DNA from: Agrypnia vestita
Lineage: Eukaryota; Arthropoda; Insecta; Trichoptera; Phryganeidae
Direction: 5' to 3'
Assembly: GCA_016648135.1 (NCBI GenBank)
Contig: JADDOH010023170.1
Span: 248,001-312,000 of the forward strand
DNA length: 64,000 nt
This document shows positions 48,655 to 58,625 of the stretch, piece after piece; the first letter of the stretch is position 1, and each line of letters begins with the position of its first letter. Both the position numbers and the translations under genes were made by a program. The notes beneath the pieces were generated by a model, which worked only from the letters and a program-made list of their open reading frames with translations, was not told the DNA's origin and searched no databases.

Positions 48655-49150
48655 CAGGGTGTCACATAGCTAGTAGCAAGAACTTTACAGGTGGATTTCT
48701 GTCTTGATAATGAGTCGAAAATGTTCAAGCAAGCATGATCTAGGCTGGATATAGGCCTCTTCCGTTCCCTTCCATTCTTGTTTTGGACTTTGGGTTCATT
48801 TCATTTGGAAAGGGTTTAGAATTAAAACACCACGCTTGCCAGACGGGTTGGAGAGTTTTGAAATCAGCCGCCTTGTCGTAGGGAACAGACACTGTTTGTA
48901 GCCCTCCATTATGGGTCAGACGCTACCGCATGTCGGTCTGCGAGAGGTATTTTATTTCCCTCCTACCCTCCATATCTGGCGAGCTTTCCCCTATCCGCCA
49001 CCTGGGGACACATCTAGCGGTTACAGGCTCCGCCGAAGATAGTTAACATTGTGGATAGTTAAGGAGATATGCAATATTAATTAACATTTCAGCAACTTAT
49101 ATCGATTATGAAAAATTCATTCGCTTCAAAACAACTCCAATAAAATGATA
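48655..49150. mobile_element. CAG-GTCTC family MITE, copy 3, interrupted
   Basis: Begins CAGGGTGTCACATAGCTAG after TA and runs through AATGAGTCGAAAATGTTCAA and GCATGATCTA. It resumes with AAGGAGATATGCAATATTAA, CTTATATCGATTATG and AATTCATTCGCTTCAAAACA. The middle (about 48742-49050) is foreign, and the right arm is missing. Confidence 0.7.
48742..49050. repeat. insert within CAG-GTCTC copy 3
   Basis: About 310 bp of GC-richer sequence. It starts GGCTGGATATAGGCCTCTTC, which resembles the end of lepidopteran LINE/SINE repeats (GGACATAGGCCTC-type). It contains ACACCACGCTTGCCAGACGG and GGGTTGG, also typical of such repeats, and ends with CCACCTGGGGACACATCTAG and CGGTTACAGGCTCCGCC. Boundaries are placed where copy 2 aligns on both sides. 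Class not settled. Confidence 0.5.
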
Positions 49151-51517
49151 AAAATCTCGTTTTTCGTTTATTAACACTTAAACCTCATTTTATTTGCCAC
49201 ATCGTTTCGCCCCAGACTGTCAGAGAGGATTCGGTTTGAGGTTAGCTGGTTCGGCTGCTGAGCCATCTGTGACTCAGATTTGGGTCCTGACATCGTGTTT
49301 ATTTTCAGGAGTGAACATAATTTGGTGATTCGTTAGCTGGCCGCGATCATAAATTGTACTTATCTCTGATCTGTCTGACATAATTTGACAATAGTTGACG
49401 GTGCGTCGCAAAGAGGACTTGCGAAGTTCTCATGATTAATCACTGTGATTTTTAAACCATGAATCGAGGCATTAAAAAACGTTTATATAATATCTACAAA
49501 TATTTTATTATAATTACTTAAAAGAAAATATACCTACCATAAGTAATGGTTAAGTTAACAGTAAAACTATTACACGCACGCAGATGAAAATTTGAACTTA
49601 TGTCATATGCTCCAGTTAGTAATATTGCTCTGTGTACTGTGTAATGCACTAGATAATGAATGACAGCTCCCTCTGCGCTCAATTTTGTACAGTCATTTAC
49701 GGGAGTTTTGAGACAAAAGTCTGTGTATGTGCACCCTAAACAAAAAATTTCAAAAAATTGTATTTATGTACATTGGCAATGATATAGGGACATACTTGCA
49801 TATTTAAAAATGTATTTTTGACATAGCAAAAGGGATAAAATAAGATTTGTAAAAATTCGTAACTAGACCGAAAGAAGTTCTATCGCATGTTATTAATTCG
49901 TTTTGTCAATAATTTTAGGTATATGCGTAAAAAATATCAATTATTACAATAAAAAATATTTGGTCGTATACCTGTTGCATTTGTATGATGAATTCTTGTA
50001 GTAGTATTTCCCCACCTATTTAGCATTGATCAGTATGTGTTCTAATTCAAAAATATTGACATTATTATTAAATGGTTTTAATATTGTTATTGACGTGAAT
50101 CTACATTTACATAAGAATGTTTTTTCACATGCACACTAATAATATTATTTTATGCTTTAATATTTTAACAACCTCCTTGGGTTTTTGTATAACCTTGTAT
50201 CTATATATCATGGTATAATGATACAGAGCTTTATTGGTCCAATAAATGCGATTAATCAAAGAGGCGTTTTAAACTATGACGTTTTATAATTATGACAGCA
50301 ATGAAAAATATTGCTCTTAAAGATAATTTTCTGCTAATGATTTTCTCTTTGTAATTAATGTGGGTGCTGTTGATATAAATTGGAAAATATACACCGCTTC
50401 TAAACTGAAAGCAAAAACATGTTCTTCAGTTATGAAATGTGTGTAAATATTTGATTAATAGCATTGCGGCCTCGATTTTATTATTTCAATGAATCATGCG
50501 GCTGTGGGTAACTGTTTGATGTTCCATTGTCCTCTCCATATACCTACGCATCGGTGTGTTTTCATTTACGGGTGTGTATATAGATGTCATGAAAACATAC
50601 TTTTTTATGAACGAAAGTAATACAAATCAATTTATAATATGTATTTTAATTTTATCGGAAATAATTCGCATATTTACTATTATATTATAATAGCGCGCTA
50701 AATTTCAAGCGCGATAGAAGAACGATTATCGTAGTCTTGTGACAAATGTACAATTACAATTTGTGATAAATTTACCTCAATTTTCCTCTTCATTAACAAC
50801 CGAATATTGCGAAATATTTAAGAGAATAATATGAAATGTTTATCTACGAACTCGCTAAATTTAATTATATTTTATTTAATTTTTTACGAAAGGTTTATTA
50901 AATCCTAGACTAGACTTTAAACAAAAAAAAAGTTTGTCAGTAGATTAAAAAATGTTCTTAATTTTTTTCCATGTTGCCAATTTAATTACATTATTTTCTT
51001 TGCTTTGCTTAACGCTTAACAACAAATTAATGTGATTAGCATAATAAAATTAAAATACTGATGTAAACATGTTTTTTCATCATTAATTAGGATTTGGCTC
51101 GCAAGTGCGTATCATAATCATAATATGCAACCCAGTCCACAGTATTTAATTGGTTTCTGGAATGTTTTGCATTTATTTGAAATTGTGGATATTCAAGGGT
51201 TAAAGACAATTATTTACAGGGAATTTTATTCCGTTACAATATGTATCTAAAAGTATTTCCCCGCACGCAAGTACAATGCGATTTTTCATAACCTCATTAA
51301 TAATTGTTTATTAATTGGATTATAGGGCCCAACGGTGTAACGAGGCCGGGTACGTTACGTCTCTATCAAATGTCAGATAAAACATATTTCATTTATCGAG
51401 TTTTCAGTTGTCATCTTTCTGTTTTAGTTGCCGAGGGAACGCAAAAAATTTTCAAATAAAAAATATAATTTTGAAAACCGACTTTCGCAAATCTTTTCTC
51501 AACAACATTACATGAAG
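49151..51517. other. non-coding DNA, mostly AT-rich
   Basis: A GC-richer stretch at 49195-49445 has no recognisable coding content. Nothing else is identified apart from a short patch near 51320-51360 (GGGCCCAACGGTGTAACG). Confidence 0.45.
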
Positions 51518-51768
51518 GGTACAAAAATGAAGGCGGCGATATCCAAAAAAAATTAACGCAGTCATCGAGGATTACTAATTTATAATGCACTGGATTAAAT
51601 ATTTTATAGAAAACATAGCCTATAAAATTATAGGAAACATGATTTTGGAAGGGATAGATACATAAAATTTAGAAATCAGTATATTTTCAATTAGTAATCC
51701 TCGATGACGGCATTCAAACCTTTTTAAATTTTTTTTTTTGGATATTCCTGCCTTTTTTTATGCCCCAC
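51518..51768. repeat. head-to-head palindromic repeat, copy 2
   Basis: Left arm GCGGCGATATCCAAAAAAAA, CAGTCATCGAGGATTACTAA; right arm TTAGTAATCCTCGATGACGG and TTTTTTTTGGATATTCCTGC, a clear inverse. The centre, GGAAACATGATTTTGGAAGG with GATAGATACATAAAAT, is shared with copy 1 at 4595-4845. CCGAC words flank it (51478-51482 and 51817-51821). Confidence 0.75.
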
Positions 51769-52379
51769 AAATAGACAATTTTATTTAAATCCTGTCCATA
51801 AATGTAATTTTAAAAACCGACATATAAAAGTGCAATAAATTTATATATTGTAAAAATCTTACAATACAGAATACACACAATTTTTATATACATTTTTTAA
51901 TCAGCCACAATTTACTTTATATTTTACTTTGATGAAACAGCGTTTACTTCCTAATTGGTCGCCGACAATTAAACATACAGTTATACAAATTTTAATTTTA
52001 GTTAATATTCCATAATTTTTATTTATTTAAATGTTTATTTATTTGTTATGGGTTCTCTGTTAAATAAGGATATTTTATGTTGAACAGTGTATTTCTATCA
52101 TTGAATGATTTGGCAGTTACTTCGTGGTGCAGCATTTTATTTTAAAAATATATATTTTTTAAACTTTGGTAATACACTTACAATGTGAGTTTTTCTTTAC
52201 TACTGTAGTTTCCAGAGGAGCAGATCCTCTTATCGTCAGGTATATTATATTCCATATTTACTTGTTAATATTTATATACATAGGTATATATGACATAATT
52301 TGGTGTTTTTTAAGTATAAATTATTTTCTGTACTATTTATAGAAAGCCTAGGTTCGTATTTCATTATTTTTTATAAACC
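51769..52379. other. AT-rich non-coding DNA
   Basis: No gene or repeat recognised. Confidence 0.5.
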
Positions 52380-52980
52380 TGATGAATTGTTGAATTACTA
52401 ATATAATGCAGTTGTACTTCATAATCCTTTTTGGCTCTACGACCCTTGGCGGGTCTTGGCCTCCTCAAGAGTCTTCGTCTACTCATCTCTGTCACTGGAC
52501 CAGCTCTCTCCAGTTCTGAATCTCCATGGCTGATATGTCTACTTGGACATTGTCTCTCTTTCTTAATTTTGGCCTTCCTAAGCTCCTTCACCCTATTGGT
52601 CTTGGATTCAGTAGGGACTTCGGTGCTTGTTGTTCACATTCTTTCCGCACGACCCAGCCACCGAAGTCTTTGATGACGCTTAGGTCCTTGAAAAAATATA
52701 GAGCTAGTTGTTGTAACGTCCGCGCCAAAGTCCATTGTCTAGGACCAGTTCAAAGATAGGTACGCCTCACAATGTTCCTTTCAAAAACGTCCAGTGCTCT
52801 CTCACTTCTCTTAGCCAGTACCCACGTCTCAGCTGCGTATGTGAGCTCTGGTCTGATGAGCGATTTGCGCACTAATATTTTAGTGTTTGTGGATATCAGT
52901 CTGACTTTTATCTGATTTTGGAGTCGAAAAAAACAGCGAAATTCAGTTGCACATAAATATAAAAAGTATCGAGCCAATAA
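52380..52980 (-). pseudogene. non-LTR retrotransposon C-terminal fragment
   Basis: Minus-strand reading in order: LISTNTKILVRKSLIRP, LTYAAETWVLAKRSERAL, VFERNIVRRTYL, then in another frame SVIKDFGGWVVRKEC, LNPRPIG, SLGRPKLRKRDNVQ, EIQNWREL, and near the end EEAKTRQG-like residues. This is the last part of the polymerase (L.RP.L.YA.ETW.L), the E-R-x-I-R-R segment, a decayed LRWLGHVxR block, GRPxLR and the terminal QDRDxWRxxLEEAK region of a widespread arthropod non-LTR family. Several frameshifts and stops. No upstream polymerase domain. Confidence 0.75.
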
Positions 52981-53429
52981 TTAAATAAATACATCAAATC
53001 TCACAAGAAGAATTTCCCTGATTAATCGCTATATCTACTAATAATGTTTCCTCCTTTATAAGAAATATATAATCTGGGATATTCTCGAGGCAGATTATTA
53101 TTTTTCGTTCTGCCTCAATGTGAAATGGTTCCCAACACAGGTTTAATATTCCGCCATTATAAAACGCATTGTTACCAAAACGGCTGGGCTTTTATGTCCA
53201 TTTATATTCAATCAAGTATTAAACAAAGTGCTACCTCTCCCCTTTGTGGGCAGCGGGCTTTGGAAATATTTTGACAGGACCGTTTTTTATGTCTCCTATC
53301 TGCATATATTACCGTGACCCGTTGGAATCCTTCCAGATTTTAAAAACTGTACATTAAAAAAAAGACAAAATTAACTTCTTTTAACATGCAAAAGTTTCGT
53401 TATGAGGTATTCAATTTTAATTAAGATAA

Positions 53430-54170
53430 TTAATAGAAATCTCACAGAGATGAATCTATTAATATGAGAAACATATATGGAAATCTTTTGTACGATGGCC
53501 CAGGGGTTACAACCTGTATGAGCTGGCTTAAGAAATCACTCTACACAATGCAACGTTCACCAATCTCACCGTCAGAACATCTACACATCGAATTTTTTGA
53601 AAGTTATATAATCCCAAAATGAATCGTCCGTATATTTCAAGGGGCTATGCTAGAGACATCTGTTGTCATATAAACTGTATACATAGATTTCGCAGCTGGT
53701 AATGATACTTCTATATTCCGAATCATTGAACATATAGATTAGAATATGCCTGAAAATTAATATTTTCAATATTTTAAGTCTTTTTTTATACACCAGTATT
53801 TATTATTAACAATATTTTTATATGACTATTCTGAAAACAGGGTTACTGGATTTGTCCACTGCTGGATTAATATTGAATGAAGAAAAATTATAGAAGTCTC
53901 ACAGGGACGAAGCTATTTATATGAGAAACATATATGGAGGTCTTTTGTACGATGGCCCAGGGCTTACACAAAAAATCCGATGTGTGGATGTTTTTAAGAT
54001 ATAATAGATAAGATATAGGGCCATCGTACAAAAGACTTCCACATATGTTTCTCATATAAATAGCATCATTTCTGTGAGACTTCTATAATTTATCTTTATT
54101 AAATAATAATCTCGCAGTGGATAAATCCAGTAATTGTGTTCTCAGAATATAAAAATATTGTTAATATTCA
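53430..54170. mobile_element. foldback family, tandem of one arm and a palindrome
   Basis: 53430-53790 is a single arm: AGAAATCTCACAGAGATGAA, GTACGATGGCCCAGGGGTTA, TGAGCTGGCTTAAGAAATCA, GATTTCGCAGCTGGTAATGA. 53800-54170 is a near-perfect palindrome whose arms include AGAAGTCTCACAGGGACGAA and GTACGATGGCCCAGGGCTTA, inverse of GCCATCGTACAAAAGAC and TTTCTGTGAGACTTCTATAA. The outer parts match through ACAATATTTTTATAT. The second unit looks like a shortened derivative of the long element at 31280. No coding capacity. Confidence 0.75.
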
Positions 54171-55435
54171 ATTTTACATTATTTATTTACCTAAAATATT
54201 TACTGAACTTAGATTTCAAATAGGGGATGCTATTATATGTATGTATATGCATATTTATAAAAATAAAAGAGGATTGAGATTGATGCATTTTTAAAAGAAT
54301 AAATTAAATTAAATCTAAATTTAAAACACAAAAAATATTGTTTTTTTGACACAAGCGATATTGTTAAATAACTTGTCATTTATATACTTACAGTTTTTTG
54401 GAAATTCCTTTTAAACAATCAATTGATTACCTCGTGAAATAAAATCGGAGATTAAAAAAATATATATGTATAAAAACAGGTTTTTCAATAAAATTAATTT
54501 TCCTCGATTGGTAGTTGGTCAGATATTGGAAGGTATCTCAACAGTTTATTAAGTAGATTCTATTTTTGTCAGGGTTGGCCATAATTTAATAAAGTTAATT
54601 TTATTTTATTATAATATTTTTTTGGACCCATTCCCTAATTCATACTAGCCAAGTTCGTATTAATATACGAGTGCAGTAGAAAGTTCACTAAACGGAGTAC
54701 TAAATTCTATTTGAAAAGACATCAACGTTCGGACACACCTAAAACCCGAACCCTTTCGGTGATCTTTCAAAATATCTGGTAAAACATATTATTAATACGT
54801 ATTTACTTGAAGAATACCAAGTTAAACCAGTTTTGCTAATTTGTAAATCTCTCTGTTCGTTATTCGATAAACGCCCAGTTAGCTGATTAACGTGTTTAAT
54901 ACGTAGATTCGTTAGTAGTAAAATCCTACCGGAAATTCGGTAGGTAAGCATTAGGTATAAGCATTAGTCACTAAAGTAGGCTATCGAATTTAAGTCTATG
55001 TATTTAACTCTTGTATTGTTTTATATGACGATTTTACAACGATATGAACTTGTGTGTTCACACCTCCACCCGTCTGTTCTCTGCGGACACTGTCCACACG
55101 TCGTGCGTGATTATCCCCTCAGCTGATGATGGCGGTGCAGTGGCCCGGAGAAGATATGTTGTGACACGTGGATTATGACGTTAAGTCCTCGCTTTAAGAG
55201 CAAATAATCATCGAATGCCTCCACTGTCGCATTCGATATCCATTAGGAGGTGTGTTAAAAAAAATAGGTATTCTTTTAACGAAGCTGTTCATTGATAAAG
55301 AACGTGACGAAGGTACGTCGGGAGCATTTCAGCGAGATACTTGAAAATAAAATTTTACTGATCGAAGGTCCTCCAAGTCTCTTTTTATTTAACGAAAGAC
55401 ATTGATTTTGTCGAATATGTACATTTTTTTTGAAA
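54171..55435. other. non-coding DNA with a GC-richer block
   Basis: At 55045-55245 a GC-rich block (TGCGGACACTGTCCACACG, GATGGCGGTGCAGTGGCC) contrasts with AT-rich flanks and might be conserved regulatory DNA. No exon recognised. Confidence 0.4.
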
Positions 55436-55880
55436 CAGTGGCGGATTTTAACAGGCGCAAGATGGCTAAAAATGCCCAAAAGACTCAAAAATATCCTATT
55501 TACAAAATTATTATTTCTTCAATTGTGGCGGCAAAAATTGGGATTGGAACTCCTATATAAAAAAAGGTATATACTATATGATATATCGATTGTAATCGGT
55601 TGTAAATAATTATTTGAAAAGAAGCAAAACAAGTAGGTATATTCCACATTTTGTTTTAATTAATAAAAGTGTATCAGTAATTGATATTATTGATCGAAGG
55701 TCTAGAAAGTAACTACGGGTTTATAGTTATTGAAAGTTATTTAAAAAAATCTTTATACTATGTATACCTATGTACCTACATAAATAAATACACCTACTGA
55801 ATTTTTATTTTGGATTGAGAGGCCTCAAAATTGAATTTCGCTTGGGGTTTGGAGTTTGGAACAACTTAAATCCGCTACTG
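55436..55880. mobile_element. hAT-like element, non-coding, 445 bp
   Basis: Starts CAGTGGCGGATTTTAAC and ends CTTAAATCCGCTACTG, whose inverse is CAGTAGCGGATTTAAG. CAGTGGCGGATTT is a common hAT terminus. The expected 8-bp duplication is not convincing (TTTTGAAA against CTGAGAAG). Interior AT-rich without transposase. Superfamily is inference from the TIR. Confidence 0.5.
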
Positions 55881-55959
55881 CTGAGAAGAAAATGGTGATA
55901 TTTTTACAGTAAATCTACCGTACACGTACCTACCTATCAGTACTGACTAACCATCTTAT

Positions 55960-56240
55960 GTACCATCACGCCGTTTCTCCGCGGGGGAGTCTGAGAGCTG
56001 AGATGATGGAGCGCTACGCTCTTCTACCCTTCCGCACAACTCTCGCTTCATCCACATTCATACATATTGTCATACAATTTCTTCGATCACTGAGGCTTCT
56101 TACAGAACCATCTTCCTGTATCTGGTCATGCCAAGTGTTCCGCGGAGGTCCTCTAATCCTCGCGTCATCAACTCTCTTCTCATTCATTAGTACAATATGA
56201 CCAAACTGCCCTAGCGTCCCTTTTTTAATCTTATTCACTG
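55960..56240 (-). pseudogene. degenerate non-LTR reverse-transcriptase tail
   Basis: Minus frame reads NKIKKGTLGQFGHIVLMNEK, then RGPPRNTWHDQ, CMNVDEARVVRKGRR and, after a stop, SIISALRLPRGE. It is the same family as 27545-27930 (IIKKGSLRWFGHVERM; PRNTWHDQ), with the conserved W-F-G-H motif altered to Q-F-G-H. About 75 codons remain open; 5'-truncated. Confidence 0.7.
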
Positions 56241-56469
56241 TGATAAAAAATTATCTTAGTTGATGTTTTTAATAGCTAGATTTGAGTTGCTAAGCTTCAT
56301 TTTGCATTATATTTTATTATTTAAACCTCTACAGATAGGTAATTGATTATTTTTCTCTGTGAATCACCCCAAATAACGCTAATTTAAAAAATATATATTA
56401 GCACTTCTAATTTTAAAGCTGTTAATTCGTGTTGGAATTCCATTGTAATGATTTCCTAATTAATGTTTT
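56241..56469. other. AT-rich spacer
   Basis: Nothing recognised. Confidence 0.5.
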
Positions 56470-56570
56470 TTACCAATATTTATTGTTTTTTGACTATACC
56501 GAGAATTATGTACCTACCAGTCTGAAGATGACCGCGATAGGCTAACGAAACCGTCGGTAGACCCACGTGA
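56470..56570. repeat. Penelope-like terminus fragment (candidate)
   Basis: ATTTATTGTTTTTTGAC (56480-56496) is shared with 20854-20870. Downstream CTGAAGATGACCGCGATAGG and CTAACGAAACCGTCGG give a CTGANGA...GAAAC order again on the plus strand. Arrangement differs from the 20.9-kb copy, suggesting rearrangement. Confidence 0.25.
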
Positions 56571-56830
56571 TAGACCGAATTCACGAGTTGTTGCCGTGGT
56601 GCCGAACGCCTAATCCTCGATAAACGATTCGCGATTAAGGAGTCGTTCCGTGTGACATTACCTGCGCGAGTGCCGGACAGGTTATTGTTTCAGACGGATC
56701 GTGAAAGCGCAGGCGCAGGTCGCCTGGCATTTGCGCCAGGAGGTGGCTCGCGGCTCGCGGCTCGCGGGGCCGTGAGAATGTGAGTCCCGGCCGCAGGAAT
56801 GCTACGTCACGCAACCGACGGCCGTAATTC
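56571..56830. other. GC-rich island
   Basis: CpG-rich, with CGCAGGCGCAGGTCGCC and direct repeats of GGCTCGC (56746-56766). A minus frame of 85 codons crosses it without a known domain. Possible regulatory block. Confidence 0.35.
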
Positions 56831-57083
56831 GATACTCGAAACGTTCTGGAAGGAAAAAATCCAAAGAAAGTCTTCGGATATCTGGGATACATCCATTATA
56901 CGGTCAATATATGGGATATCAGTGGCTAGCGAGCTTTCAAACACAGGGCGTGCAATGAAAAAAGTGATACAGTTTGTATATTATATACGAGCGAAGATAT
57001 TTTTTTACATAATTATACTAAACACACTAATTCAAATTATCTAAACAATTTAAAAATTATAATTTCTTCAGTAAATGCAAAAT

Positions 57084-57135
57084 GACTTTGTGGCATTTTT
57101 ATTTATTACGACTTTGTGGCATTATTATTTATTAC
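57084..57135. repeat. 26-bp tandem duplication
   Basis: GACTTTGTGGCATTTTTATT plus TATTAC is followed by a second copy with a single change (TTATTATT for TTTTTATT). Confidence 0.85.
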
Positions 57136-57270
57136 GCCCTACAGGGCTTTTACAAACAAATAGATATAGTGTACATTAATAGAATATATAGCTTTAAGAA
57201 AAAGTAATAACATGTAAAAATAATAATGACATAAAGCGGAAAAAAAATACTTAAAATAAAGATACAAAAA

Positions 57271-57440
57271 TTGTGGTTAGGACTCTCGCCTCGTGATCCA
57301 AACGTCACTGGTTCGAACCTCACTCCAGATCAGCAAGTTAGTCCTATTTTCATAGCACAAGCGTTTAGCTTAGTTTGAAAATAGTAAGAATATTGATGTG
57401 ACACGTATTCCGTGTTCGCATCTCTATTTTTTTAAATAAA
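57271..57440 (+). repeat. tRNA-derived SINE, copy 2 (better preserved)
   Basis: Head GTGGTTAGGACTCTCGCC (right part of an A box), GTGATCCAAACGTCACTG and the perfect B box GGTTCGAACCT (57310-57320). The body runs through CAAGTTAGTCCTATTTTCAT and AGCACAAGCG to GATGTGACACGTATTCCGTG and TTCGCATCTCTATTTTTTT. The 5' first bases of the tRNA part are missing, so the copy is slightly 5'-truncated. An AT microsatellite follows its tail. Confidence 0.75.
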
Positions 57441-57457
57441 AATTAATATAGAAATAT

Positions 57458-57488
<31 letters not shown>

Positions 57489-57680
57489 GATATATAATAG
57501 ATATATATAAATATAAAATATATAATAAAAAGCAAGATACAATAAAAGTATACAATAAACAGGTGTAAATTATATAGATAATATCAAGATAAATTATATA
57601 ATATAAAGTAATAAGCAAGTATATAATGAGCAGACGTATAATTTTATAAATAAAACATAATTAATAAAATTAGCAAGAAA
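57441..57680. repeat. AT-rich microsatellite region
   Basis: Contains an (AT)n run around 57462-57488 and degenerate ATATAGATATAT words beyond. Low complexity, next to the SINE tail. Confidence 0.7.
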
Positions 57681-57689
57681 ATAATTTGT

Positions 57690-57990
57690 ATCAACCACCA
57701 ACTTGATAAAAACCATGCACATATTGAAAATATATTTTTTCACAAGGTTTTTATCATTTTATTTGAGTCATATTGAAGTGAATGATTTTTTCATAATCGA
57801 TTTAAGTTACTGTGATGATAATTCAATTTTTTGAAAAAAATAAGTCAGAAATATTGAAAAAAAAATGCCCACTTTGATATTGCGTTTCTCCATAACTATT
57901 AATACTATATCTGGTTGCTTGAACATTTGAACATAACGACTCATTATCAAGGCAGGAATCCACCTGTAAAAATTGCTTCTAGCCATGTAT
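57690..57990. mobile_element. CAG-GTCTC family MITE, copy 4, truncated
   Basis: GAAATATTGAAAAAAAAATG, GATATTGCGTTTCTCCATAA, CTCATTATCAAGGCAGGAAT and CCACCTGTAAAAATTGC follow the right half of copy 2. The terminus is eroded to CTTCTAGCCATGTATAA and the left third is missing. Confidence 0.65.
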
Positions 57991-58429
57991 AATTTAGATA
58001 ATATGTATAATTTAATCGACACAAACCTGAGTTAACTACGTGGAAGAGGCAGAAGCAGTATGAAGCAGAAGTTGTCATCTGAGAAGTTATGGAAGACTGT
58101 CATTTTAATGAATAGGGGTTTATGATTTAAGATATGGGGGCTTAAGAAAATAATGTAAGCCGAGATACATTTAAGAGGTTAATACAAATAATATAAACGC
58201 TCATACGTGAACGCCCATTCTGTATGTATTCATAAGCAATGTTCAAATTATCTGACAAATTTAATACCCTATAAAACTGTACAAAACAATTAGAACATTT
58301 AAAATTATCTTAAAATAGGTCTACCATTTGCCTAATTTACTAACAAATAAATAAAAAATAAATAATGTGCTTCTTTGCCCGAAATGGTAGGAAAACAAAT
58401 CAGTTGTCGAAAATAAATTGGTCAAATGC

Positions 58430-58625
58430 TTTTTATCGGCAGCGATCCTCCTCGCCTAAACCCCGAAGCGCCAGCAGCCATCCTTTTGTTTTTTCCTCCC
58501 GTGGGTGCCTTTAAGATAAAAACCATGTTTGACATGGCGCTGCGTGACGTCACTCCAGCCTCCCGTGATCGGCTCTGACCCGAGCTGCGTCCGAGCGGAA
58601 AGCCTACCTAAAAAGCCTCATTCAT
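58430..58625. promoter_or_regulatory. GC-rich block with a CRE-like site
   Basis: A GC-rich block carries TGACGTCA (58545-58552), the full palindromic CREB/ATF site, and just before it the inverted repeat CCATGT/ACATGG (58523-58537). Candidate enhancer or promoter. No ORF or splice evidence. Confidence 0.3.
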
